64,000 bases of DNA. Origin: Flavobacterium johnsoniae UW101. Its GTDB lineage: Bacteria > Bacteroidota > Bacteroidia > Flavobacteriales > Flavobacteriaceae. A program made the position numbers and the translations under genes. Below are positions 1 through 8,058 of the stretch, piece after piece. The DNA is taken from NCBI RefSeq assembly GCF_000016645.1, contig NC_009441.1:5022001-5086000 (forward strand), in the 5' to 3' direction. Numbering within the stretch: position 1 is the stretch's first letter; each line of letters starts with the position of its first letter. The notes beneath the pieces are model-generated. The model was not told the DNA's origin. It saw only the letters and a list, made by a program, of their open reading frames with translations, and searched no databases.

Positions 1-638
1 GTTCTGGCCAGAGTTCTGAAGGAAACAACATGGAAACTTATGCATCTGACATTGCTGAATTAACTGAAGCTTTAAATTTAAAAGATGCAATTCACGTTGG
101 TCATTCAACTGGAGGCGGTGAAGTAATTCGTTACGCAGCAAAATACGGAAAAGGACGTATTGCAAAAGCAGTAATCATCAGTGCAGTTACTCCAATAATG
201 ATTCAAAACGAGTCTAATCCTGAAGGTGTGCCATTGTCAGTTTTTGATGAAATCAGACAAGGAACAGGTTTTAACAGAGCACAGTATTTTTATGATTTCC
301 CTACCGCATTTTACGGATGGAACCGCGAAGGACAAACTGTTCAGGAAGGTATTAAACACAACTGGTGGCGTCAGGGAATGATGGGTTCTGTTTTAGCACA
401 TTATGAAGGAATTAAAGCCTTTTCTGAATCAGATTTTACAGAAGATTTAAAAAGTTTAGACATTCCGGTACTTGTATTACACGGAGAAGACGATCAGATT
501 GTACCTTATGCACAGGCACCAAGAGCGGCAAAACTATTGAAAAACGGAAAATTAATTTCTTATCCGGGATTCTCTCACGGTATGCCGACTATAAATGCTG
601 AAACAATCAACAACGATATTCTGGCTTTTATAAAATAA
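1..638 (+). CDS. alpha/beta hydrolase, non-haem chloroperoxidase-like (5' end outside window)
   Basis: The reading frame is open from base 3, ahead of the first ATG at 30, and the residues before it (SGQSSEGNN) match the region after the family's DRRGHGRS motif. The true start is therefore upstream of the window. The alpha/beta-hydrolase triad is visible: nucleophile serine in GHSTGG (S26 counted from the ATG), acid in HGEDDQ, histidine in FSHGMPT. The family comprises cofactor-free haloperoxidases/esterases of about 275 residues that hydrolyse esters or lactones in the cytoplasm; the substrate is not predictable. It is followed by a strong hairpin terminator, so it ends its own transcript, yet it sits beside a second hydrolase and a dioxygenase and may share their detoxification role. 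Confidence 0.85.
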   Translation, partial: SGQSSEGNNMETYASDIAELTEALNLKDAIHVGHSTGGGEVIRYAAKYGKGRIAKAVIISAVTPIMIQNESNPEGVPLSVFDEIRQGTGFNRAQYFYDFPTAFYGWNREGQTVQEGIKHNWWRQGMMGSVLAHYEGIKAFSESDFTEDLKSLDIPVLVLHGEDDQIVPYAQAPRAAKLLKNGKLISYPGFSHGMPTINAETINNDILAFIK

Positions 639-648
639 ATCAATACAG

Positions 649-690
649 ACTGCCTGTAAAGAATTATAATTACAGGCAGTTTAATTTTCT
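649..690 (+). terminator. intrinsic terminator after the first hydrolase
   Basis: A perfect 11-bp stem (649-659 with 670-680, ACTGCCTGTAA) with a 10-nt loop is followed by a T-rich stretch, 11 bases after the stop codon. Confidence 0.85.
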
Positions 691-728
691 CTCTTAAAAA
701 TTACAAACAAGCACACATTCAAAATACT

Positions 729-1025
729 ATGGAAATAATAAAATTAGAATTAAACGAAAAAAACCACGGCAGTTTTAATTTGTATGTTGATGATAAAAAA
801 TTAGGCGAAATGACAGTAAGCATTAAACCCGGCCTGCTGACAGTTTACCATACAGGAGTTGAACCCGAAGGTGAAGGAAAAGGTTATGCTAAGAAACTTT
901 TAGAAGAAATGGTTTCTTATGTTCGTGCCAATAATTTAAAAGTTTTACCGCTTTGTCCTTACGTTCACGCTCAATTTAAAAGACATCCGGATGAATATGA
1001 AGATATCTGGCAGAAACAATCTTAA
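729..1025 (+). CDS. small GNAT-type N-acetyltransferase (YjdJ/COG2388-like)
   Basis: This 98-residue protein has the compact GNAT fold of the YjdJ type. The acetyl-CoA pyrophosphate loop is seen as EGEGKGYAKKLL, followed by a helix (VSYVRANNLKVLPLCPYV) typical of the family. These proteins probably acetylate a small molecule or protein amine in the cytoplasm, but their substrates are largely unknown. The ATG at 729 is the only plausible start and follows an A-rich leader. The next gene begins 13 bases after the stop, so the two are probably co-transcribed with the esterase and cupin genes. Confidence 0.8.
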   Translation: MEIIKLELNEKNHGSFNLYVDDKKLGEMTVSIKPGLLTVYHTGVEPEGEGKGYAKKLLEEMVSYVRANNLKVLPLCPYVHAQFKRHPDEYEDIWQKQS

Positions 1026-1038
1026 AAACAGAATAGTT

Positions 1039-1659
1039 ATGAATACAGAAATTTTAACAGACGGTGTACCTTTAAATGAAGCTAAAAAAGCTTTAATTAT
1101 GATTCACGGCCGTGGTGCCGGTGCTCATGATATCCTTTCGATTGCCAGACATCTTAAGGTCGACGATTTTGCTCTGGTTGCGCCTCAGGCAGAAAACAGA
1201 ACCTGGTATCCGTATTCGTTTTTAGCTCCTTTAAACGAAAATGAACCCTCTTTTTCAAAATCATTAGAAGCAATTCATCAGGTTGTAGTAGCGGTGCAGC
1301 AAAACGGAATCGAGAAAGAAAACATCTATTTCTTAGGGTTTTCGCAGGGTGCTTGTCTTGCTTTGGAATTTACAACACGAAATGCCTCAAAATATGGCGG
1401 AATCGTTGCTTTTACAGGCGGATTAATTGGCGATCAGGTTTATGAAAATCATTATTCAGGAAACTTCGAAAACACACCAGTTTTTATAGGAACAAGTGAT
1501 CCTGATTTTCATGTTCCCGTAGAAAGAGTAAATGATACCGAAGCGCTTATGACAAAATTGGGCGCAGATGTTACTAAAAAAATCTACCCAAATATGGGAC
1601 ATACCATTAGTCAGGATGAAATAAATTGTGCCAATGCATTAATTTTCAATAAAAAATAA
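1039..1659 (+). CDS. phospholipase/carboxylesterase family hydrolase (MhqD-like)
   Basis: This 206-residue cytoplasmic serine hydrolase belongs to the COG0400 carboxylesterase/acyl-protein thioesterase family. Nucleophile S102 is in GFSQG, the acid is probably D154 in the SDPDFHVP segment, and H188 is in NMGHT; the N-terminal oxyanion loop is MIHGRGAG. An in-frame ATG at 991 lies inside the preceding gene, so the start at 1039, just after that gene's stop, is preferred. The stop overlaps the next ATG by one base (TAATG), implying translational coupling to the cupin. In Bacillus subtilis MhqD, of this family, is induced with a ring-cleaving dioxygenase by hydroquinones; the dioxygenase 600 bases downstream makes the same pairing here. 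Confidence 0.85.
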   Translation: MNTEILTDGVPLNEAKKALIMIHGRGAGAHDILSIARHLKVDDFALVAPQAENRTWYPYSFLAPLNENEPSFSKSLEAIHQVVVAVQQNGIEKENIYFLGFSQGACLALEFTTRNASKYGGIVAFTGGLIGDQVYENHYSGNFENTPVFIGTSDPDFHVPVERVNDTEALMTKLGADVTKKIYPNMGHTISQDEINCANALIFNKK

Positions 1660-2009
1660 TGATTGCGATAACTCGCGTTTACAGCGATGCAAATGGAGAA
1701 AGTCATTTTGAAGACTTTGAAGTTCCGTTAAAAAACAACGGCGATATCGGATTTTTATCTGATGACGAACCCGTAAAATCTATCGTTTTTAGAGAAGTCA
1801 GTCCTTCTTATGATTACGATTTTCATAATGCACCAAACCGTCAGTATATTGTTTTACTGGAAGGCGGTGTAGAAATTGAAACTTCATTAGGAGAAAAAAG
1901 AACATTCAATACCGGTTCAATTCTATTAGTAGAAGACACTACAGGAAAAGGACACAAAACAAAAAATATTGAGCCTAAACTAAGGAAGTCAATATTTATC
2001 AAATTATAA
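1659..2009 (+). CDS. small cupin-domain protein
   Basis: This 116-residue protein has a single cupin beta-barrel: a first motif around residues 60-75 (DFHNAPNRQYIVLLEGG) and a second around 92-108 ending in GKGHKT. The histidines of the classic metal site are only partly kept, so catalysis is uncertain. It starts on the last base of the esterase stop codon and is almost certainly co-translated with it. A role in binding or processing a small aromatic or acyl compound would suit the neighbours, but that is inference. A GTG or later start would cut the first strand, so the coupled ATG at 1659 is used. Confidence 0.75.
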   Translation: MIAITRVYSDANGESHFEDFEVPLKNNGDIGFLSDDEPVKSIVFREVSPSYDYDFHNAPNRQYIVLLEGGVEIETSLGEKRTFNTGSILLVEDTTGKGHKTKNIEPKLRKSIFIKL

Positions 2010-2030
2010 ATTCATCAACATCTTATAATC

Positions 2031-2057
2031 TGCTGTGATTAGTTTTTAGTCACAGCA
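2031..2057. other. hairpin downstream of the cupin gene
   Basis: An 8-bp stem (2031-2038 with 2050-2057, TGCTGTGA/TCACAGCA) lies 21 bases after the cupin stop. It is followed by A residues rather than T, so it is a weak terminator at best. A competing pairing exists between 2027-2034 and 2071-2078 (AATCTGCT/AGCAGATT). Confidence 0.4.
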
Positions 2058-2120
2058 AAAAAACACTGATAGCAGATTTGCTGTTTTCAGAATACATTTC
2101 TATTCCCTGTTTTAAAACTA

Positions 2121-2156
2121 TTGCCGCTGCAGAAAAAAACTAAAAAACAGCGGCAA
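2121..2156. other. 9-bp perfect inverted repeat between cupin and dioxygenase genes
   Basis: TTGCCGCTG at 2121-2129 pairs perfectly with 2148-2156 around an A-rich 18-base loop. It has no T-run, so it is an unassigned structure 60 bases upstream of the promoter of the dioxygenase. Confidence 0.45.
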
Positions 2157-2186
2157 AATATGGTTCTCAGTTCTTTCTTAATCTAG

Positions 2187-2200
2187 GTTAATCGATTAAC
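2187..2200. promoter_or_regulatory. 14-bp perfect palindrome, candidate operator
   Basis: GTTAATCGATTAAC is a perfect palindrome ending 14 bases before a TAnnTTTG element, where the -33 region would be. A repressor bound here would block the dioxygenase promoter. No regulator for it lies in the window. Confidence 0.5.
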
Positions 2201-2214
2201 AGACAGAGTAGACG

Positions 2215-2222
2215 TAAATTTG
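2215..2222 (+). promoter_or_regulatory. Bacteroidota -7 promoter element for the dioxygenase gene
   Basis: TAAATTTG matches the TAnnTTTG consensus exactly, 40 bases before the ATG at 2263. No clear TTG is found at the -33 position, which is occupied by the palindrome at 2187-2200. Confidence 0.6.
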
Positions 2223-2262
2223 TAAAAGAAAAATCAAACAACAATTTAATATAAAAAATACC

Positions 2263-3201
2263 ATGGAAAATAAAATTTTAGGCTTACACCATATTACTGC
2301 AATTGCAGGTGACGCTAAACGCAACTTTAACTTTTATTCAAAAATATTAGGATTAAGATTCATCAAAAAAACAGTGAATTTTGACGATCCGGGAACGTAC
2401 CATTTTTACTTTGGCGACGAAGTGGGAAGCGCAGGAACCATCTTAACTTTTTTCCCTTGGGGAGAAGGAATTCAGCAAGGCAGAAAAGGTTCTGGAATGG
2501 CTACAGAAATTGGTTATTCTGTTCCAAAAGGAAGTCTTGATTTCTGGCAGAAACGTTTTGAGCAGTATAATGTAATTTACAATAAACCTGCTGAAAAATT
2601 TGGAGAAAAATACCTGACTTTCTTAGATCCGGACGGATTGAAATTGGAGTTAATCGAATCTAAAACAGACGATAACAGAAAAGCCTGGGAAACTGACGAA
2701 GTAAAAGCTGATGTGGCAACAAAAGGTTTTCATAACATTACTTTGACTTTAAACCATATTAAACCAACAGCAGCAGTTTTAACTGAAATATTTGGTTACA
2801 AACTGATCGATCAGGACGTAAACCGTTACCGTTATGCAACAGATGCTGTAGAAAATGCTGCTATTGTTGACTTGGTTGAATTAGCGGATGAAAAACGCGG
2901 TTTAAATGCCAACGGAACGGTTCACCACGTAGCATTTCGTGTAAAAAACGATGAAATATTAATGCACTTCCGTGAAAAAGTCGAAGCATACGGATTGTCT
3001 ATTACACCACAAATTGACAGACAGTATTTCCACTCTTTATATTTTAGAGAACCGGGAGGTGTTTTATTTGAAATCGCTACCGATAATCCTGGATTTACAG
3101 TAGACGAAAGCTTAGAAGAATTAGGCCAAAACTTAAAACTTCCGGCACAATACGAACCACAAAGAGCAGCAATTGAAGCTCATTTGGTTAAAATAAATTA
3201 A
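2263..3201 (+). CDS. ring-cleaving dioxygenase (MhqO/LinE-like, two VOC domains)
   Basis: This 312-residue protein of two tandem vicinal-oxygen-chelate (glyoxalase-fold) domains spans roughly residues 5-135 and 150-285. Candidate metal ligands are the histidine pair in GLHHITAIAGD, the histidine of VHHVAFRV and the glutamate of GGVLFEIATD. Family members are Fe(II)-dependent enzymes that open hydroquinone or catechol-type rings; MhqO, MhqE and MhqA of Bacillus are the characterised relatives and act in quinone resistance. It has its own TAnnTTTG promoter with an overlapping palindrome and ends in a strong terminator. The exact aromatic substrate is not predictable. Confidence 0.88.
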   Translation: MENKILGLHHITAIAGDAKRNFNFYSKILGLRFIKKTVNFDDPGTYHFYFGDEVGSAGTILTFFPWGEGIQQGRKGSGMATEIGYSVPKGSLDFWQKRFEQYNVIYNKPAEKFGEKYLTFLDPDGLKLELIESKTDDNRKAWETDEVKADVATKGFHNITLTLNHIKPTAAVLTEIFGYKLIDQDVNRYRYATDAVENAAIVDLVELADEKRGLNANGTVHHVAFRVKNDEILMHFREKVEAYGLSITPQIDRQYFHSLYFREPGGVLFEIATDNPGFTVDESLEELGQNLKLPAQYEPQRAAIEAHLVKIN

Positions 3202-3227
3202 TTATTAAACTACAACACAACTAATGT

Positions 3228-3258
3228 AAAGCTGTCCTCAAAAAGGACAGCTTTTTTT
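3228..3258 (+). terminator. intrinsic terminator after the dioxygenase
   Basis: A perfect 10-bp stem (3228-3237 with 3245-3254, AAAGCTGTCC/GGACAGCTTT) runs straight into a T-run. The A-rich left side means it could also stop the convergent HAD gene on the minus strand. Confidence 0.9.
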
Positions 3259-3276
3259 ATAGATTATTTTCTAAAA

Positions 3277-3915
3277 TTAAATTGACAGCATTTTACTCAA
3301 TTCTTCGTAGCTGTCAAATAAAATGGCTCCTTCTTCTTCTAAATCTTCGTTATTAAAACCATTAACAAAACCGTATACTTTAAAACCTCCGCTTACACCT
3401 GCCTTTACTCCTGCTTTACTGTCTTCTATCACAATACAGTCTTTTACTTCAAAACCCATTTGCTGAGCGGCCTGCAGAAAAATTCCCGGTTCTGGTTTCC
3501 AGCTGCCAATTTGATACGAACTGAATATTTTATTTTCGAATTTGTCGATCAACCCCGACACTTCAAGATTCAAACGGATTTTTTCGACAGGTCCGCTTGA
3601 TGCCACACAATACGGAATTTTTAATTTTGCAATAAAATCTTCAATGCCTTTCATAGGTTTTACCTGTGTTTTAAAAGCTTCAAAACTTTTCTCGCGATAT
3701 TCTGTTTCAAAATTTTCAGGCAGTTTCTGGTCAATTGCTTCTTCAATATGACGAAAACAATCTTTTAAATTTCGACCGTTAAAATATCGGTATGCATCTT
3801 CGAGTTCCATTTCGAATCCGTGTTCCTGAGCCATTGCCAGCAGTATTCCGTTGCCAATTTTCTCAGTATCAACCAAAACTCCGTCACAATCGAAAATAAT
3901 ACATTTTACATTCAT
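3277..3915 (-). CDS. HAD-superfamily hydrolase, beta-phosphoglucomutase-like
   Basis: This 212-residue haloacid-dehalogenase-like phosphatase or phosphomutase has motif I DCDGVLVDTE (nucleophile D9, acid D11), motif II ending SSGP near residue 108, motif III lysine in SWKPEPGIF, and motif IV IEDSKAGVKAG. The helical cap between residues 16 and 85 places it in subfamily IA. Relatives dephosphorylate small sugar phosphates or interconvert hexose phosphates; its own substrate is not evident. It is a single cytoplasmic gene convergent with the dioxygenase and 95 bases downstream of a NUDIX gene on the same strand, so the two may share a transcript. Confidence 0.88.
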   Translation of the reverse strand: MNVKCIIFDCDGVLVDTEKIGNGILLAMAQEHGFEMELEDAYRYFNGRNLKDCFRHIEEAIDQKLPENFETEYREKSFEAFKTQVKPMKGIEDFIAKLKIPYCVASSGPVEKIRLNLEVSGLIDKFENKIFSSYQIGSWKPEPGIFLQAAQQMGFEVKDCIVIEDSKAGVKAGVSGGFKVYGFVNGFNNEDLEEEGAILFDSYEELSKMLSI

Positions 3916-4009
3916 AATTTTTAATTTACTTTTTAGAACCGCTTTATACTATTAGCGGTAAACCAAAATGGAAAGTACAAAAATTATTTTGCAAAGCCGT
4001 TATTGTGCT

Positions 4010-4474
4010 TTAAAGTGAAGATGAAATTTTAGAAACCATCTGAACAATAAAATCAGCCTGTGCTGGATTTATTTTCTTTATGGCTTCGGCAGTTTGAAAC
4101 CATTCGCCTTTGTCTACTTCAGGAAAACTTTGAAGTTTACCGGATTTTGGAGGCCATTCCATTTCAAAGTCATTGCTTTTAATCAAAGATTCATCGAGCT
4201 CAAATTCAACAGCCCATGCATGAACCATTTTACCCGATTTCAATTTTACATATTCAAGTTTAATAAAATCTCCATCGACTTTAAAACCCGTTTCTTCCTC
4301 AAATTCTCGTTTAGCAGCTTCTAACGGATCTTCTTCAATAGTAAATTCTCCTTTTGGAATTGACCAGCTTTCTAAATCTTTATTTTTCCAAAACGGACCG
4401 CCTGGATGAACCAAAAAGAAAAAAATGGTTTTATCTACAAATTTATATGCTAATATTCCGGCGCTCTGTTTCAT
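4010..4474 (-). CDS. NUDIX hydrolase
   Basis: This 154-residue protein carries a perfect Nudix box: G42, E48, R56-E57, E60-E61 and G63 fit GX5EX7REUXEEXGU. The N-terminal strand (SAGILAYKF) and the segment LVHPGGPFWKNKDLESWSIPKG are typical of the small pyrophosphohydrolases that remove nucleoside diphosphate-linked moieties in the cytoplasm. The substrate is not predictable. The ATG at 4474 is the only start preceding the first strand. It has no close functional partner, but the HAD phosphatase follows on the same strand. Confidence 0.9.
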   Translation of the reverse strand: MKQSAGILAYKFVDKTIFFFLVHPGGPFWKNKDLESWSIPKGEFTIEEDPLEAAKREFEEETGFKVDGDFIKLEYVKLKSGKMVHAWAVEFELDESLIKSNDFEMEWPPKSGKLQSFPEVDKGEWFQTAEAIKKINPAQADFIVQMVSKISSSL

Positions 4475-4539
4475 ACAATTACTGTTTGTTTTTTAATCTT
4501 ACTGTATAAATATCGTCATTCTTTTTCAATCTTAACTAT

Positions 4540-5460
4540 TTAGTTATGATTTACCATTTGGCGGAACAACATTAAAATGCCATTTTCATCGCTTTTCCAA
4601 ACGTTGGTGCTTTTTCCCGTTACAATGGCCCTTCCCTTTTTATTGTCCCAGGAAACATCTACATAATAATAACCGTATTCAATAACAAAATTCTTAATAG
4701 GAATCATTTTGCCTGCCTTAATAGATATTGAATCAATCGAAACTCCATTTGGCTTTTCATGTTCTTCAAAATAAGGTTTAATGTTTTCCATTCCAACAAA
4801 CATTGGTGCATCATAAGTAAGATATATGGCATCTTTTGTAAAAAATTCTACAGCGTGTTTTTCACCTTCCCTTTTCGAGACTAATTCGGCAATGCGTTCA
4901 TTTCGTTTACCAACTTCAGTTTCTAGAGTTTTATTTATTTTAGGTTTTGGTATTTCACTTTCTTTCGTTTTTATAGAGGCAAAATTAGAACCGTCAATCG
5001 CTTTATTGGCTCCCCAGATTTCTGACTCCAGAATGAGTTTTCCATTTTTCTCAACCTTCCATACATTCAGATATTTTCCATCATAAGCTAAAACAGCACC
5101 GTTTTCATTTGTTGAATGAATATTAAAAGTCCCTGTTTCGACGGCATAATTGCCTATTTGTTGAATTTCGTAAATATCTCTTTTATAACTATTGATTGTA
5201 AATTTTGAAAGCCATTGCTGATAATAGGATTTAATATCTTCTTTTGTATACAAAGCTTTATGATATTCAGGCATACAAACCGGTTCGTTATCATCGTACA
5301 AATTGGTAGTAACACTAAAATCTTTTCGCAAGAAAGAATCGGCAATCTGGCTGTTTATTGTTTTTAGTTTTTCTTTTAACTCATCTGAACTTTTTAGCTG
5401 TGCCCAGGAATTGATTACAACCAACAGAAAAACAACCATTGATAAATATCTCTTTTTCAT
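4540..5460 (-). CDS. secreted protein with two SnoaL/DUF4440-like domains
   Basis: This 306-residue protein has a Sec signal peptide (residues 1-20, ending SWAQ), so it is exported to the periplasm. Two NTF2-like (DUF4440/SnoaL) domains follow, at about residues 30-160 and 185-304; each ends with the strand pattern NVWKVEKNG or NVWKSDENG. Such cone-shaped folds bind small ligands and some are isomerases, but most secreted Bacteroidota members are uncharacterised. The internal duplication is clear from the repeated TNVWKSDENG-type motif. The gene stands alone on the minus strand, with the divergent DUF4861 gene 186 bases away. Confidence 0.75.
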   Translation of the reverse strand: MKKRYLSMVVFLLVVINSWAQLKSSDELKEKLKTINSQIADSFLRKDFSVTTNLYDDNEPVCMPEYHKALYTKEDIKSYYQQWLSKFTINSYKRDIYEIQQIGNYAVETGTFNIHSTNENGAVLAYDGKYLNVWKVEKNGKLILESEIWGANKAIDGSNFASIKTKESEIPKPKINKTLETEVGKRNERIAELVSKREGEKHAVEFFTKDAIYLTYDAPMFVGMENIKPYFEEHEKPNGVSIDSISIKAGKMIPIKNFVIEYGYYYVDVSWDNKKGRAIVTGKSTNVWKSDENGILMLFRQMVNHN

Positions 5461-5646
5461 CTTTTTAGAGTATTAAAATTGATTCATTAAATGTAAAGAA
5501 AAGAATCATAATCTGTTAAAAAACATTTTATATGAAATTCATTATCAAACACTTGTACATTATTACCCTATTTATGGATTTAAACAATCTTTTAGATTCG
5601 TATTTTTATGAAATAAAAAAAAGCAGAAATTTAAAATATTCATATT

Positions 5647-6816
5647 GTGAAAAAACATTTTTTATCAATCGCAATTCTGGCAGGAACTTTTACAGTTCAG
5701 TCTCAAAATAAAATTATTACGATCAGCAATAATTTAAAAACCGACAGAGAATTTGAAACTGTAGAACTAACAAAAAAAATTCTTGGATTAACAGCCAATT
5801 CAAAACTTGAAAATTATGCCGTTAAAGATCTTGGCAGTAATTCATTTTTAGAAACCCAGACTGTAGACAATGACGGAGACGGAACGGCAGATGTTTTGTT
5901 GTTTCAGCCAAAGATCAAAGCATCTTCTAAACAAGATTTTGAAGTTTTAGCTGGTACGAATCCTTCAGCTTCAAAAGAAATTAGCTGCTATTCACGCTTT
6001 GTTCCGGAACGTACAGACGATTATGCCTGGGAAAACAACAAAGTCGCTTTTAGAACTTATGGTCCTGTGGCTCAAAAAATGGTCGAGGATAAAATTCCCG
6101 GAGGTACTTTAACAAGCGGCATTGATGCGTGGCTGAAAAGAGTCGATTATCCAATTATCAACAAATGGTATGAAAAAGCCACTAACGGAACAGGAACGTA
6201 TCATAAAGATACTGGTGAAGGTCTGGATAATTTTCATGTTGGAGACAGCCGCGGTGTGGGCGGAATTGCAGTAAAAGTCGACGGAAAGTATTATTTCTCG
6301 AAAAATTTCATCAGCTGGAAAACGATTACGACCGGTCCAATCAGAACGAGTTTTATTTTAACTTATGCTGACTGGGACGCCAAAGGAAATAAAATAACCG
6401 AATCAAAATTAATCAGTTTAGATTACGGAAGCCAGCTTTCGCGCTTTGAAATCAATATTACAGGAACTAAGGAAATTGCTGCCGGATTAACACTTCATGA
6501 TAAAAAAGGAACAATTGGAACTAATTTAAAAGAAGGCTGGTTAAGCTATTGGGAACCTATTGATGATTCTGAAATAGGAACTGGTTTAGTGGCTCCAAAA
6601 AACACTTTGCTGAGTTTTGACCATCATGTAACAGATGAAAAAGATTTAAGCAATCTTTATGGAAACATTGCTGTAAAAAACAATAAAGCCGTCTATTATG
6701 TTGGTTTTGGATGGAAAAAAGGAAGTCCGTTTCAAACCAAACAAGAATGGGAAAAATATCTAAGTTCTTTTGCAGAAAAAATCAATAATCCATTGATTGT
6801 GAAGATTAAGAAATAA
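5647..6816 (+). CDS. secreted DUF4861-family protein of the glucuronate locus
   Basis: This 389-residue protein uses a GTG start at 5647; no in-frame ATG precedes the signal peptide, which ends FTVQSQ near residue 20. The rest matches the DUF4861 family: an N-terminal beta sandwich with the NDGDGTADVLLFQP loop, then a large beta-rich domain with conserved FRTYGPVA, GLDNFHVGDSRGVGG and FDHHVTDEKDLSN motifs that looks like a carbohydrate-active fold. Family members occur in pectin, ulvan and other uronate-glycan loci of Bacteroidota. A role on unsaturated uronate oligosaccharides is plausible, but the reaction cannot be assigned from sequence here. It is convergent with the LacI gene and opens the locus. 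Confidence 0.8.
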   Translation: MKKHFLSIAILAGTFTVQSQNKIITISNNLKTDREFETVELTKKILGLTANSKLENYAVKDLGSNSFLETQTVDNDGDGTADVLLFQPKIKASSKQDFEVLAGTNPSASKEISCYSRFVPERTDDYAWENNKVAFRTYGPVAQKMVEDKIPGGTLTSGIDAWLKRVDYPIINKWYEKATNGTGTYHKDTGEGLDNFHVGDSRGVGGIAVKVDGKYYFSKNFISWKTITTGPIRTSFILTYADWDAKGNKITESKLISLDYGSQLSRFEINITGTKEIAAGLTLHDKKGTIGTNLKEGWLSYWEPIDDSEIGTGLVAPKNTLLSFDHHVTDEKDLSNLYGNIAVKNNKAVYYVGFGWKKGSPFQTKQEWEKYLSSFAEKINNPLIVKIKK

Positions 6817-6826
6817 TAATCATTAC

Positions 6827-6901
6827 CCGCAGATTTTACGGATGAAACGGATTGATGCAGCTTATTTTAAAATAAACCTGCCTAATCCGTAAAATCTGTG
6901 G
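6827..6901. repeat. extragenic inverted repeat between DUF4861 and lacI-type genes
   Basis: 17-base arms at 6827-6843 and 6885-6901 match at 16 of 17 positions (the odd pair is G-U compatible). The arms carry the CGCAGATTT-type word found in other spacers of this window. It lies between convergent stops and may terminate both genes. Confidence 0.75.
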
Positions 6902-6912
6902 TTTAGATTAAA

Positions 6913-7911
6913 TCACTTCTTAGCAGGAAAATAATTTTCTTTTAAAATAATCTCAAGCGGAATATAATGTGTGCGTTCTGTATCTTCCTGCAGCACCAGT
7001 TTTTTATACAAATAATTAATTCCCATATAACCCTGATCTTCGGGTCTTTGATTAATTAAAAAATCAATAACGCCTTTATTTAGATATTCTATATTTTCCT
7101 TAAGTAAATCAAAACCAATAATTCGAACACCTTTTATATTGTTCTTTTCTAAAAATTCGGCCACAATATACGCTCGCGAATTGGGTACAAAAATGCTGTT
7201 TACCCCAGAAAACATTTCAAGATTCAGCTGGTCGATTCCGGAATCTTTTAAGGTGAATTCTGAAAAATTAAAATTCGTCAATTCATCGTGATCTTTAAAA
7301 TACGAATAAAATCCTTTAATTCTCTGCTGATAAACTGATGTACTTTCGATTTCGCGGGTAATTTTAAAAATCAAAACATGCCTTTCATTTTTAACGGCAA
7401 AGCTGATGAGCCTTCCGGCTAAATAACCACTCTGAAAAGCATTTTGACCCACATAAGCGTGTTCATTTTCTTCAGAAATATTCGAATCGATCATTACAAT
7501 CGGAATGTTTTTGCTTTCGTAATCTTTTAAAAACCGAACCGAATCTTCATAAAAAATAGGCGCAAACAACAAACCATCGCAGTCAAATTCCATTACTTTT
7601 TTGACAGATTCCTTAAAAGAAGCCAGATTATAATCGTAAAAGAAATAATCCAATACAATCCCGAATTTACCAAATTCCAAAGCCGCTTTTTCGATTCCGT
7701 CCGTCTGGCTCTGCCAATATTCCAAAGTTTCGGACTTAGGAAGAAAAACCGCAAAATGAAATTTTTTGTTTAAAGCCAGATTACTAGCCAGGATATTTCG
7801 CTTATAACCAAACTCTTCAATAATCGCATTAACCTTGTCTACAGTTTCCTGAGCCACCTGTCCGCGTTTATGAATAATCCTGTCAATAGTTCCGGGAGAA
7901 ACATTTGCCAA
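6913..7911 (-). CDS. LacI-family transcriptional regulator (start codon unclear)
   Basis: The body is a periplasmic-binding-protein-like ligand domain (about residues 40-330) after a LacI helix-turn-helix. The first canonical start is TTG at 7911, but it begins inside the HTH (ANVSPGTIDRIIHKRG) and drops helix 1. The frame stays open back to the stop at 7993-7995 and encodes the missing helix (ITIKKIAEL), yet that stretch has no ATG, GTG or TTG. Translation therefore probably starts at an ATA or ATC codon around 7933-7944, or the start codon was lost. Its place between DUF4861 and the divergent yhcH-uxuBA genes suggests it represses them in response to a uronate or an oligosaccharide; the operator candidate is at 8045-8058. 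Confidence 0.82.
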   Translation of the reverse strand: MANVSPGTIDRIIHKRGQVAQETVDKVNAIIEEFGYKRNILASNLALNKKFHFAVFLPKSETLEYWQSQTDGIEKAALEFGKFGIVLDYFFYDYNLASFKESVKKVMEFDCDGLLFAPIFYEDSVRFLKDYESKNIPIVMIDSNISEENEHAYVGQNAFQSGYLAGRLISFAVKNERHVLIFKITREIESTSVYQQRIKGFYSYFKDHDELTNFNFSEFTLKDSGIDQLNLEMFSGVNSIFVPNSRAYIVAEFLEKNNIKGVRIIGFDLLKENIEYLNKGVIDFLINQRPEDQGYMGINYLYKKLVLQEDTERTHYIPLEIILKENYFPAKK

Positions 7912-8006
7912 TTCGGCTATTTTTTTAATTGTTATGATATTGATTCTTTTTAAGTTAAAATAATAAAAGCTCCTTTGTAAAATTATATTTTTTTAGCAAA
8001 AATAAG

Positions 8007-8036
8007 TTGTTTTACATCACAATTTACATACATTTG
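8007..8036 (+). promoter_or_regulatory. promoter of the yhcH-uxuB-uxuA genes
   Basis: TACATTTG at 8029-8036 matches TAnnTTTG exactly, and TTG at 8007-8009 lies 19 bases upstream, the usual spacing for Bacteroidota promoters. Confidence 0.75.
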
Positions 8037-8044
8037 TAAAATAC

Positions 8045-8058
8045 CGTGTGCGTACACG
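8045..8058. promoter_or_regulatory. LacI-type operator candidate
   Basis: CGTGT-GCGT-ACACG is an inverted repeat with a central CG, the architecture expected for LacI-family operators. It begins 8 bases after the -7 element and so overlaps the predicted transcription start. The divergent neighbour is a LacI-type gene. Confidence 0.65.

Noticed and set aside
2027..2078. Attenuator formed by two competing hairpins
   Set aside because: The stems are short, there is no T-run and no leader ORF; alternative pairing by chance in AT-rich DNA is likely.
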